Notes under the pieces: model-generated
Database searches by the model: none
The model's input: only the letters and a program-made list of their open reading frames with translations
What the model was told of the DNA's origin: nothing
Source of the DNA: Roseiarcus sp963787135
Lineage (GTDB): Bacteria > Pseudomonadota > Alphaproteobacteria > Rhizobiales > Beijerinckiaceae
Reading direction: 5' to 3'
DNA length: 64,000 nt
Assembly: GCA_963787135.1 (NCBI GenBank)
Contig: CAWBBW010000027.1
Location: 69,440 to 133,439, forward strand
Shown: one piece after another, positions 1-8,985 of the stretch
Position numbering within the stretch: position 1 is the first letter of the stretch
Layout: every line of letters begins with the position of its first letter
Made by a program: the position numbers and the translations under genes

Positions 1-3000
1 CGACGTTGGCGACGATTGCGTCGTCGAGCACCATCGCCGCGTGGATGACGCCAGCCAGAGGCGGCATCTCGCTCTTCAGAACCGAAAAAAGAGCATCCGC
101 CGCCGGGCCGTCGGCGATGTCAACCGCTTCCACGTGAATGTCCGCGCCGCGCGCGCGCATCTCGGCGATGGCGTCGCGCGCCGATTGGCTCGCGGCGCCA
201 GTGCGGCCGATGAGAACCAGATGGCGAGCGCCTCGCTCGACGAGCCATCGCGCCGTCTCGATGCCAAAGCCGCCGAGGCCGCCGGAAATGAGATGCGTCC
301 GCGTGGCGTCGAGTTGGAACTCTGTGCGCCTGAGCGCCTTGGGCGCGCATCCGGCCTGCGGCGGGCGGACCAGGATTCGTCCGACGTGTCCGGATTGTTG
401 CATGAGCCGCATTGCCTCGACGATATCGGCGCTTTCAAACACGGTATAGGGAAGCGGCGCAAAATCACCCCTTTCGAAGCCCTCCAACACCTCGCCGAAT
501 AAACGCCGCCAAACATCGGGGCGCGACAGCAGGATCTGGTCGAGATCGACTCCAAAATAGCTCAGGTTGCGCCGGAAAGGCCTGAGTCCGACCGGCGTAT
601 TGGCGAGATAATCGCGCTTGCCGAGTTCGACAAATCGTCCAAAAGGCCGTAGAAGGCCAATGCTGCTCTCCATCGCCTGACCGGCGAGCGAATTGAGCAC
701 GACTGAAACGCCGCAGCCCTCGGTTACCCGCATCACGTCGTCGACGAAGGCGCCAGAACGCGAATCGAAGGCGTATTCGGCGCCGAGCGCGATCGTCAGA
801 TCACGCTTTTCCTGAGCGCCGGCGGTGACGATTGCGCGGGCGCCGCGCCACTGCGCAATCTGCAGCGCGGCCATGCCGACCCCGCCGGCGCCGCCGTAAA
901 TCAGCACCCACTCGCCCGGTTGCAGATTGGCGCAGGCGATCAATCCGTAATACGCGGTCAGGAACGCGACCGGGACCGTCGCCGCGCTCTCGCACGAAAC
1001 GGCCGAAGGCAGCACCGCCGCATGATCGATATCGACGGTCACGTAAGTGCTGAATGCGCCGCCGCAAAAACCGACGACTTCGTCGCCAACGCGAAACCTC
1101 GTCACCATCGGGCCAACGGCGACGACGCGGCCCGAAAATTCGAGTCCGAGCGTGGGGCCGGCGAATCCGTCCTCGAGCATGTCGTCGGGGAGGACCGAGA
1201 GCGCCCACATGACATCGCGAAAGTTCAAACCGGTCGCGACGACCTCAACCTCGATCTGACCTTCTTTCGGCGCGGCGCGCGGAGCCGGATTCCAGATCAG
1301 GCGGTCGAGTCCGCCTTCCGGAGATTTCTCCAGTCGCCAGGCGCCCGCGCTCGGCGTCGTCTTCGCATCGCTCAAATCGGGCGACGCGTAACGCAATACC
1401 TCCACCCTTCCGTTGCGAATCGCGATGTCAGTCTCTTCGGTCCCGGACAAGATGACCGCGGCTAGCCTGTCCGCCACCTCGGATGTCCGGGCCGGGATCT
1501 CGACCCGATGGATGCTTAAGGTCGGCACCTCGTTGCCGAGCGTTCTGAGAAAGCTCGACACAGCGCCGGCGACCGGACGATCGGAAGCGTCAATTGGAAC
1601 AAAGACGCGCGCCTTGCGGGAGCCGAGACCCATTGCGAGAGTTTTCAGCGCGAGAACCTGCGCGGCGACGCGGCTCACTCCGTCGCCCGAGGTCGCCCCA
1701 GGCGGCCAAACAAGAAGCGCCGGCGCGCCCGCCGGTGAAGCATCGATTTCAATACTTTCCGTCAGTCGGCAGCCCGCGCCTCGCTTCTTCACAGCGCATC
1801 GGAGGGCGAGCATGAAACCGTCTGGCCGCGGCCCTTGGTGCACGATCAGAACTTCGGGAGCGGGCGCGCTCTTCGCCAACTCCAGAGTGGACCGGGCATC
1901 GGAAACGTGAGCGTCGATAGCGACCGCAACGTCGCCGCCTTCAACCGCCAATTCGGCGCAAACCCGAGACAGGCCCATCTCGGTCAAGAGCGAACGCCAG
2001 CCTTCGGCCGATCGCAGGCATTCTCCTTCATCGCCGAACCAGTCAGCGCTCAATCCAAAGACAAGGCTTTGAAATAAGGAGGGGGTGGGCTCCATCGCCA
2101 CCAGCCTCGCATTCGCGGCGCCTTTGCCCGCCAGCTGACGCAGGGCGCCGCGTTTGACAGAAAGCCGCGACAGGCCGCCCGAGCTTATGATGAGATCAAA
2201 ACTGTGGGTCTTGAGCCCTTCGAGATCGTCGCAAAACGAAACTTCCGAAGTGCGCGCCAAACGGTGGCGAGCTCGTTCAAGCCGTCTGGCGTCTGGGTCG
2301 AATACGGTTACCTGCCAGTTGTGGCGCGCCGCAAGGCGAGCGACGAGCGTAGTGCAGGGCCCGTAGCCAACCTGGAGGATGCGCAGAGCCTGACGATCCG
2401 CTTCCGCTCCGAGGAGCAACTCCAGGCGTGCGCTAAGGGCCTTTGCCGCCGCGACAGCAGAGGCCGATCTCAGCTCGAAGGCCTCACGCGCCGCGTCGGA
2501 TGCTCCCGCCGGACTCCCGTTTCCCGATCCGAAGGCCCGCAACGACGCGCCGACACTGGCCGCGAGCAGAAGTTCGGTAGCCCGATCCGGATGCTGCCAG
2601 GCGAAACTCGATAGCGCAGCCTCGGAGGCGGGCATGTCCTGATCGTTCAGCAGGTAGAGGGACCCACGGCGGGTCAGTAGTCCGCTCGCCTCGAGCGCAT
2701 CGAAAATGACTTGCACCCATATGCGATGTTCGCTTGGCGGCCGTCCCGATCTGACGAGTTCGTCGACGTCGACGATCCCGCCCACGCTGAGATCGCGCGC
2801 GAGTTCAAGGGCAGCCGCGCTCGCCCAGCCTTCGATTAACGCCGCCTCCGGAGGCAGCTCGATCCGCGCAGCCTCGCCTTCGCCACCCAACGCCAATTCG
2901 AACGACGGCGCGGCGTTCGTGAGTTCTGCGGTCGCGGGGATCCAACTCGCGACAAGTCCAGTTTGCGAAAGAGTGGCCGCCGGCCTCACACGCGCCGGTT

Positions 3001-6000
3001 GATAGCGACCGCCGCGCAGCGTAGCGATCAGGCGCCCCAAAGTGTCATACAATTCGAAATCGGCGACGATGGCGCGTTCGTCGGCGCGTCGAATGCGAAG
3101 ACGCGCTCGGGCGATCGAGTCGCCCGGCTTCATCACCCGGATCTCGTCGAAGCGCACGGGCAAATAGCCGACCGTTTCCCGATCGGGACTCGAGAACAAC
3201 AGGATCAATCCATGAAAGCAGGAGTCGAGCCGGGCCGGATCGAGCCCATAGCGCCCGTCTCCGCATTGCGACGACAATTCCACTTCGATGACGTCGGCGT
3301 CAATTCGTCTGGCTCGCGAGAGATGGCGATACGCCGGGCCGAACTCAAGGCCGCACTTGGCGGCGACCGAATAAAGCGCCTCGCACTCAACGCCGTCTTC
3401 AAACTCGACGGGAGCGGGCCTGTCGTCGCCGGTTCCGCCCTTGTCGATGATCGAGCCGCGCGCATGCAGCGCGAACGGCGCCGTATTGAACCGCGGACAA
3501 CTCATAATTTCGAAGGTCGAGGTCGGCGCGGAAATACGGCAAAGAATTTCTCTCGACGCGCCGCCTGTAAAAATCAAAGGACGCAGGATCTCGAGGTCAG
3601 TCAGCGCAACCGCGTCGCTCTCCTTCCAATCCCGCGCAATCGCCAGACCCATTTCGACGAAGGCGGCGCCGGGCAACAAATTCTGTCCCTGGATCCGATG
3701 ATCCGCAAGCGCAGGTTCGATTTCGGGATCGAGATGGGTTCGCCATTCCAGGCTGGCGCTGTCGCGAGCGCCAACAAGGGGATGCCTGGTGCGCGAGCTG
3801 AACGCGCCTGTCGCCTCGGTCGTCTCGCCGTATCGATAGGTCGTCCGGCGCCAGGGGTATGCGGGCAAATCAACGCCAGCGCCAGGATCGGTCCCGAACG
3901 CATCCGGCGAATCGATTTGGGCGCCCGCCGCGAGCAGCCGGATCGCGCAGTGCTCGAACGGATCGATATCGAGATCGTCGAACTTCTCATCGAGCACGGC
4001 GTCGGCGACAGCTACCACATCGAGGTGGTTGATCGCGTCGCGTACATGCCCGCGCAACATCGGGCGGGGACCAATTTCGAGAAACACCCGCTTGCCCATT
4101 TCAATCGCGCGCTCAACGCCCTCCTGAAACAGGACCGGCTCGCGAACGTTGCGCCACCAGTAGCGCTGGTCGACGGAACGACCGGGGACAATCGCGTCGG
4201 CGACCGTCGAAAGAAAAGGCGCGGAGCCGCTCGACGGCTCGAGATCGGACAGGCTTTTGAGAAGCGGCCCTCTGGCGGGCTCCATGAGGGAAGTATGAAA
4301 CGGGTAGTCAAGGTCCAGCCGTTGCACCCGCACCTTCTGCGTCTCGCGTGCGCGGCTGGCGAGAGCATCAAGGGTGTCGATCGGTCCAGCAACCACAACG
4401 CAACGGTAAGAATTATGCGCGGCGATCGTAAGCTCAGGGAACGCGCCGGCGAGGGAAATCGATATCTCGCGGGGACCCAGGATCGCGGACATGCCGCCCT
4501 GATTGGCGATCGCCTCCTGATGGCGGCTACGGTGAAAGATGACTTTGACGGCGTCCGCCAGAGAGAGGGCTCCCGCCGCTTCGGCCGCGGCGACCTCGCC
4601 CACGCTGTGGCCCATCGTTAGCGAGGGACGCACCCCGACCGCGGCGAGCGCGCGGACGCTCGCCGCCTGAATTGCAAAAATCAGGGGCTGCGCGATGCTC
4701 GTCCGGGCGAGATCGGCCTTCAGGTCCGGCGACCAGAGCTTACCTTCCAGGGACCATCCCGACAGGCGAACGAAATGGGCGTCGATCTCTCTCAACGCCT
4801 CGCGGAAATGCCCGTCGCGGCGAAGAGCTCCTCGGCCCATTCCGTCCCACTGGGCGCCGTTCCCGGAAAAAACGAAGACGACAGACCTGTCGCCATCGAT
4901 CGCGGTTCCCCGCGCTGCTTTCGGGTCCAGTCTTCCTGTACCGGCAAAACGCGTGAGGGCGGATTGAAGAGCGGCCGGGTCGCCGGCCGGCAGGACCAAT
5001 CGCTCCCGCATGCGCTCGCGGCGGTAGGCTGTTGCAGCAACGACCCGATTCCCCTCATCTTTCGATACTGGCCTCAATCTCGACGCATAACGGTCGGCGA
5101 GCGCCCGCAGAGCGGCGTCGGTTTGCGCCGACAGCAGCAGGTAGCGGGGCTCGGATTTCGGCCGGCGCACCGCCTTCGGCGGGTCGGCGAGGACAACGTG
5201 CGCGTTGGTCCCGCCAAAACCGAACGAACTCACGCCGGCGAAGCGCTGCTCCTGCCTTCGCGGCAAAGGCGTCGCCTCGGCGGTTACGGCGAGGTTCAAT
5301 CGCCCGAAGTCGATGTTTGGATTGGCGCGGCCAAAATGAAGGGAACTCGGCGCCTCGTCATGCTCGAGAGCAAGCATCGCCTTGAGCAACCCCGCCAGCC
5401 CCGATGCGGGCTCGAGGTGGCCGATGTTGGTCTTTATGGAGCCGATCAACAGCGGATCGTGCCGCGCGCGCCCGAGGACAGTTCCGAGCGCTGCAGCCTC
5501 GACCGGGTCGCCGGCCTGCGTCCCGGCGCCGTGCGCTTCGACATAGACGACTGCGTCCGCAGGCACTCCCGCGCGTTCGTAGACAGCGCGAAGGAGTTTT
5601 GTCTGGGACGCCTCCGCCGGCAGCGAAATGCCGCTGGTTCGTCCGTCGGAGTTCACTCCGCTGCCGCGGATCACCGCATGCACGCGATCGCCGTCGGCGA
5701 TCGCCTTGTCCAACGTCTTGAGCAAGAAAACGACGCCCCCTTCCGAGCGGACATAGCCGTCCGCATTGGCCGAAAAGGCGCGGCAAAGGCCGGTTGGCGA
5801 AAGCATTGTTGCTTGCGAAAAGCTGACAAAGCCGAAAGGGCTCGCCAGAATATTCACGCCGCCGACGATTGCGGCGTCGATCTCTCCTTGCGCCAGGGCC
5901 TCGCACGCCTCGTGCAGCGCGACAAGCGACGAGGAGCAGGCGGTGTCGATGGTCAGGCTCGGACCGTGGAGGTCAAAAATGTACGAGATTCTATTCGAGA

Positions 6001-6475
6001 TGATCGAAAGCGTATTGCCGGTCGCAAAATAAGCGTCGGCAAGCGCCAGATCATGCAGGGCTATTGTCGAATAATCGAGCGCCGAGGCGCCGACATAGAC
6101 GCCCGCGCCGGAGCCAGCCAGACGCGAGGGCGGAAGGCCGGCGTCCTCGCAGGCTTCGAAGACCAACTCGAGCAACAGGCGTTGCTGCGGATCGATCTGC
6201 TCGGCTTCGCGCGGCGAAATGCGGAATACGCCTGGATCGAAACCCCAGATGTCGTCCAGGACGCCGGCCGCCCAGGTGTAGCTGCGCCCGCGTTCCTTGG
6301 CCTTTGGATGCCCGAGCCGGCTCTGCGGCCACCGGTCCGCAGGAATCCGCGACACCGCGCAGCGTCCGCCTTTGAGCAATTCCCAAAGGCCCGAGACGTC
6401 GGAGGCGCCGGGAAGGCGGCAGGATCGGCCGACGACTGCAATGTCTTTCCGCGTGTCTCTTGAGTAGTGGCGCAA
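1..6475 (-). CDS. Reducing type I polyketide synthase (partial, C-terminus beyond left edge)
   Basis: About 2158 codons are open without interruption and continue past the left edge. Domains in order: KS (about residues 10-430) with active-site Cys180 in DTACSSSL, then VEAHGAGT and NIGHLEP; AT (530-830) with GHSVGE, Ser624; DH with DHRIQGQNLLPG (His926) and LDSCFHG (Asp1084); a methyltransferase-like stretch (about 1300-1480) with a weak SAM motif LQVGYGPCTT near 1370; ER (1720-2010) with LNFRDVM and GGAGGVG near 1862; KR starting at THLISGGLGGFG (2061). The KR active site and any ACP or release domain lie outside the window. No ATG exists in frame before the KS; a TAG lies about 20 codons upstream, so TTG at 6475 is the most upstream reasonable start, behind GGGAAGGG. 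By family, this order makes fully reduced acyl chains. The AT motif YPFH lies closer to malonyl-type HAFH than to methylmalonyl-type YASH, so malonyl use is only an inference. Product unknown. Confidence 0.93.
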   Translation of the reverse strand, partial: MRHYSRDTRKDIAVVGRSCRLPGASDVSGLWELLKGGRCAVSRIPADRWPQSRLGHPKAKERGRSYTWAAGVLDDIWGFDPGVFRISPREAEQIDPQQRLLLELVFEACEDAGLPPSRLAGSGAGVYVGASALDYSTIALHDLALADAYFATGNTLSIISNRISYIFDLHGPSLTIDTACSSSLVALHEACEALAQGEIDAAIVGGVNILASPFGFVSFSQATMLSPTGLCRAFSANADGYVRSEGGVVFLLKTLDKAIADGDRVHAVIRGSGVNSDGRTSGISLPAEASQTKLLRAVYERAGVPADAVVYVEAHGAGTQAGDPVEAAALGTVLGRARHDPLLIGSIKTNIGHLEPASGLAGLLKAMLALEHDEAPSSLHFGRANPNIDFGRLNLAVTAEATPLPRRQEQRFAGVSSFGFGGTNAHVVLADPPKAVRRPKSEPRYLLLSAQTDAALRALADRYASRLRPVSKDEGNRVVAATAYRRERMRERLVLPAGDPAALQSALTRFAGTGRLDPKAARGTAIDGDRSVVFVFSGNGAQWDGMGRGALRRDGHFREALREIDAHFVRLSGWSLEGKLWSPDLKADLARTSIAQPLIFAIQAASVRALAAVGVRPSLTMGHSVGEVAAAEAAGALSLADAVKVIFHRSRHQEAIANQGGMSAILGPREISISLAGAFPELTIAAHNSYRCVVVAGPIDTLDALASRARETQKVRVQRLDLDYPFHTSLMEPARGPLLKSLSDLEPSSGSAPFLSTVADAIVPGRSVDQRYWWRNVREPVLFQEGVERAIEMGKRVFLEIGPRPMLRGHVRDAINHLDVVAVADAVLDEKFDDLDIDPFEHCAIRLLAAGAQIDSPDAFGTDPGAGVDLPAYPWRRTTYRYGETTEATGAFSSRTRHPLVGARDSASLEWRTHLDPEIEPALADHRIQGQNLLPGAAFVEMGLAIARDWKESDAVALTDLEILRPLIFTGGASREILCRISAPTSTFEIMSCPRFNTAPFALHARGSIIDKGGTGDDRPAPVEFEDGVECEALYSVAAKCGLEFGPAYRHLSRARRIDADVIEVELSSQCGDGRYGLDPARLDSCFHGLILLFSSPDRETVGYLPVRFDEIRVMKPGDSIARARLRIRRADERAIVADFELYDTLGRLIATLRGGRYQPARVRPAATLSQTGLVASWIPATAELTNAAPSFELALGGEGEAARIELPPEAALIEGWASAAALELARDLSVGGIVDVDELVRSGRPPSEHRIWVQVIFDALEASGLLTRRGSLYLLNDQDMPASEAALSSFAWQHPDRATELLLAASVGASLRAFGSGNGSPAGASDAAREAFELRSASAVAAAKALSARLELLLGAEADRQALRILQVGYGPCTTLVARLAARHNWQVTVFDPDARRLERARHRLARTSEVSFCDDLEGLKTHSFDLIISSGGLSRLSVKRGALRQLAGKGAANARLVAMEPTPSLFQSLVFGLSADWFGDEGECLRSAEGWRSLLTEMGLSRVCAELAVEGGDVAVAIDAHVSDARSTLELAKSAPAPEVLIVHQGPRPDGFMLALRCAVKKRGAGCRLTESIEIDASPAGAPALLVWPPGATSGDGVSRVAAQVLALKTLAMGLGSRKARVFVPIDASDRPVAGAVSSFLRTLGNEVPTLSIHRVEIPARTSEVADRLAAVILSGTEETDIAIRNGRVEVLRYASPDLSDAKTTPSAGAWRLEKSPEGGLDRLIWNPAPRAAPKEGQIEVEVVATGLNFRDVMWALSVLPDDMLEDGFAGPTLGLEFSGRVVAVGPMVTRFRVGDEVVGFCGGAFSTYVTVDIDHAAVLPSAVSCESAATVPVAFLTAYYGLIACANLQPGEWVLIYGGAGGVGMAALQIAQWRGARAIVTAGAQEKRDLTIALGAEYAFDSRSGAFVDDVMRVTEGCGVSVVLNSLAGQAMESSIGLLRPFGRFVELGKRDYLANTPVGLRPFRRNLSYFGVDLDQILLSRPDVWRRLFGEVLEGFERGDFAPLPYTVFESADIVEAMRLMQQSGHVGRILVRPPQAGCAPKALRRTEFQLDATRTHLISGGLGGFGIETARWLVERGARHLVLIGRTGAASQSARDAIAEMRARGADIHVEAVDIADGPAADALFSVLKSEMPPLAGVIHAAMVLDDAIVANV

Positions 6476-6593
6476 ACCCGCAGGTACCCTTCCCGTGCCA
6501 AAAAACTACCGCGCCCTGTATGTTTAGGCGATTCCTCCCATACCCACATGATATTCTAGTCTCGATAGCAGTTCGAGAATTGATCCAGTACCG

Positions 6594-7766
6594 TTACTTC
6601 GCATAAGTGGCGATGCTCGCGGCCGTTCCGATCGGCGCTATCCCGCCGGACAGAATCCCAAACACTTTTTGGACCTCCGTCGATGGCGAGTTCGACACAT
6701 AGATCAGATCGCGATTGACGATGTGAAAGCTCTGCTCGAGAAACAGGCTGTTGGGATCGGCCAGATTCAGCCGGTAGACGACAGGCACGAGACTGTTACG
6801 CGCAAGCAACGGGCTCGTCGGCCGGATGGCTCTGAAAACCGAGTCCGGCTCGTAGCGGAACACAAAGACGCCCCGAGGATCGGAGCGACTGTCGAGCAGG
6901 CCGCCCGCTTTGGAGAGGGCCTGCGCGAGCGTGAGTCCGTCCGCCTCGAAGGGGATCTCTGCATTACGCCCGGTCGCGCCATAGGCGATGAAGGTTTGAG
7001 GGTCCCGAACCAGCGTGAGGACATCGTTCGGACGCAAGTAGATGTTTTCCGACGGGTTCGCGATGATCGTCAACAACGGCATGCGGGACGTCGTCGACCC
7101 GCGCGACAGCTCGACAAAAGTCTCGTTGACGGGGGCCCTCACCCCACCGGCGGACGCGAGAACGTCAAGGAGACGGTCGCCTTTCACCGACAGAGGAACC
7201 CGCGCGCCGGCCGTGACCTCGCCGCCAACGCTCACGCTGTTGCTGACGGGCCGGCTGACACTGACCAGAACCTGGGGTTCGATCGCCTTGCCCTCGAGCG
7301 CCTTTTCCACCGTCGCCTGAACGGCTCGGGTCGTCTTTCCGGCTACGTGAATTCTGCCGGCGTAAGGGACAGTGATGCCGCCGTCGCGCCCGACGACCTG
7401 TTCGGGGATCATGGCGCTGTTCGATCCGGCGCCGATCTTGTCGGCGACGATTGGCGCGGAGAACAGGCCGCCGGACGTCGCCTCCCAGATCGTGACTGTG
7501 ACCGAGTCTCCGACCCCGATCACCGGCTCCGGCGACAGCGTGCGATCGCCGAAACGGGCCGAGAAGCTCTCGTAGCCCCGCCGCCTGAGCGCTTGGACAA
7601 CCCAGGGATCGATGTCTACGACTTCGTACCTGAGCTCCTGATCGCCAGTGAGCTGCTGCTGCTGCACGTCCTGCGCGCTTGGCCCGGATTCGGGAAGCGA
7701 CGAACACGCGCCAAGCCCGAACAGGGCAGACGCGAGAACAGCCATGAGAAGCCCAGATCTCTTCAA
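6594..7766 (-). CDS. Wza/KpsD-type polysaccharide export lipoprotein
   Basis: 390 aa. The N-terminus is a lipoprotein signal with lipobox LGAC-SS at about residues 18-23, predicting outer-membrane anchoring. A polysaccharide-export domain follows (VIGVGDSVTVTIWEA near 80-95), then two SLBB-like segments (VSVGGEVTAGARVPL and a later YGATGRNAEIPFEADG). Proteins of this family form the outer-membrane channel for capsule or exopolysaccharide. It lies 118 bp upstream of the polyketide synthase on the same strand, so co-transcription is possible, but no other capsule genes (Wzc, Wzy, glycosyltransferases) are on this side within the window. The 250 bp upstream hold no convincing gene. Confidence 0.9.
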   Translation of the reverse strand: MKRSGLLMAVLASALFGLGACSSLPESGPSAQDVQQQQLTGDQELRYEVVDIDPWVVQALRRRGYESFSARFGDRTLSPEPVIGVGDSVTVTIWEATSGGLFSAPIVADKIGAGSNSAMIPEQVVGRDGGITVPYAGRIHVAGKTTRAVQATVEKALEGKAIEPQVLVSVSRPVSNSVSVGGEVTAGARVPLSVKGDRLLDVLASAGGVRAPVNETFVELSRGSTTSRMPLLTIIANPSENIYLRPNDVLTLVRDPQTFIAYGATGRNAEIPFEADGLTLAQALSKAGGLLDSRSDPRGVFVFRYEPDSVFRAIRPTSPLLARNSLVPVVYRLNLADPNSLFLEQSFHIVNRDLIYVSNSPSTEVQKVFGILSGGIAPIGTAASIATYAK

Positions 7767-8016
7767 AAGCCGCGCGCCCCGCTGTAACCCTTTGAGGCTT
7801 TACCAGTTCGTCAGATGCTTCGCCACCCCTGCCAGGTTGTTCTTGGCTGCGGTGTTGCAGCTTTGCATCATCGTTGTTAAAGCCCCTTGGGGAAGTTCGA
7901 GAGCCCCGCTGCGTAAGCGGGCGCTCGCGGCGCGTTTCGACCGCATTTTGGCGGCCTCAAGACCGGAATCGACGCCCCGCTTCATATGACGGGCGCCTTC
8001 TGATACGAGGGCGCCG

Positions 8017-8982
8017 ATGGCTCTGATTTCGACCCCCGACTATCCGCCTCCTCCGCTCGGAACGGAGGCGGATATCCGAGCCCCCGACGGCGTGCGGCTG
8101 CGAACCGCGCGCTGGGCCCCCGTCTCGACCCCGCGGGGGACGGTTGCGGTTCTGGGCGGCCGCGGCGAATTCATCGAGAAGTATTTCGAGGTGGCTGGCG
8201 AACTGCTGTCGCGAGGCTTCGCCGTGGCGGCGATGGACTGGCGCGGCCAGGGCGGCTCGGATCGACCGTTGCGAGACAGCCGAAAAGGCCATGTCGATGA
8301 CTTTTCTCACTTCGAACGCGATCTGGCGGCTTTCGCGCGATCTATGCTGGAGGCGAACTGTCCGCGCCCGTGGTTCGGCCTGTGTCACTCGATGGGAGCG
8401 GCGGTGCTTCTCGGGGCAGCGCAAGGCGGTCGATGCCCGTTCGATCGTCTCGTCTTGACCTCGCCGCTGATCGCAGCCACGCGGGTCAGTCACCGCGGCG
8501 CTGCCGGATTTCTGGTCGGGGCGCTCGACACTCTGGGCCTGGGCGGGGCCTTCATCCCCGGCGACAGCGGGTCGCAGGCGTGGTTCAGGCCCTTTGAAGG
8601 AAATGTCTGGACGTCCGACGCTGGCCGGTTCGCCCGAACGGCGAAACTCGTCTCGGCCGCGCCGGACCTCTTCTCGTCGGGCCTGACGATTGGCTGGCTC
8701 CACGCCGCATTTCGGCTCATGCGACGCTTTGACGAACCTAATTTTCCGCGCGGCCTGACGACGCCAATCCTCATTGTCGCGGCTGGGGCGGACCAGGTGA
8801 CGGACACCGCCGCGGCCGAGCGCTTCGCTTCCCGTCTCCGCGCCGGCCGCATCATCGTGATCGAGGGCGCCAAGCACGAAATCCTGATCGAGCGCGACGT
8901 GTTCCGGCGGCAGTTCTGGGCGGCCTTCGATCAATTTGTGCCCGGGTCCGAGGCCAGCGCAGACCTTCGCTCGGCGGCCTGA
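8017..8982 (+). CDS. Alpha/beta hydrolase, lysophospholipase-like
   Basis: 321 aa, serine aminopeptidase S33/PldB-like fold. Visible landmarks are the oxyanion strand VAVLGGRGEFIEKY, AAMDWRGQGGSD, and the nucleophile elbow LCHSMGA near residue 127, where the usual first Gly of GxSxG is Cys. The acid lies in VAAGADQVTD and the catalytic His in EGAKHEIL, near the C-terminus. Family members hydrolyse lysophospholipids or monoacylglycerols; the true substrate is unknown. The next gene starts 3 bp after its stop, so they are probably co-transcribed. Confidence 0.88.
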   Translation: MALISTPDYPPPPLGTEADIRAPDGVRLRTARWAPVSTPRGTVAVLGGRGEFIEKYFEVAGELLSRGFAVAAMDWRGQGGSDRPLRDSRKGHVDDFSHFERDLAAFARSMLEANCPRPWFGLCHSMGAAVLLGAAQGGRCPFDRLVLTSPLIAATRVSHRGAAGFLVGALDTLGLGGAFIPGDSGSQAWFRPFEGNVWTSDAGRFARTAKLVSAAPDLFSSGLTIGWLHAAFRLMRRFDEPNFPRGLTTPILIVAAGADQVTDTAAAERFASRLRAGRIIVIEGAKHEILIERDVFRRQFWAAFDQFVPGSEASADLRSAA

Positions 8983-8985
8983 TCG

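Noticed and set aside
2963..6463. Two long plus-strand frames (over 550 codons each) opposite the PKS
   Set aside because: They are antisense to unbroken PKS domains, Arg-rich and without domains; a product of high-GC codon bias.
7800..7985. 61-codon minus frame upstream of the Wza-type gene
   Set aside because: No ribosome-binding site, signal or family resemblance; may be leader sequence only.
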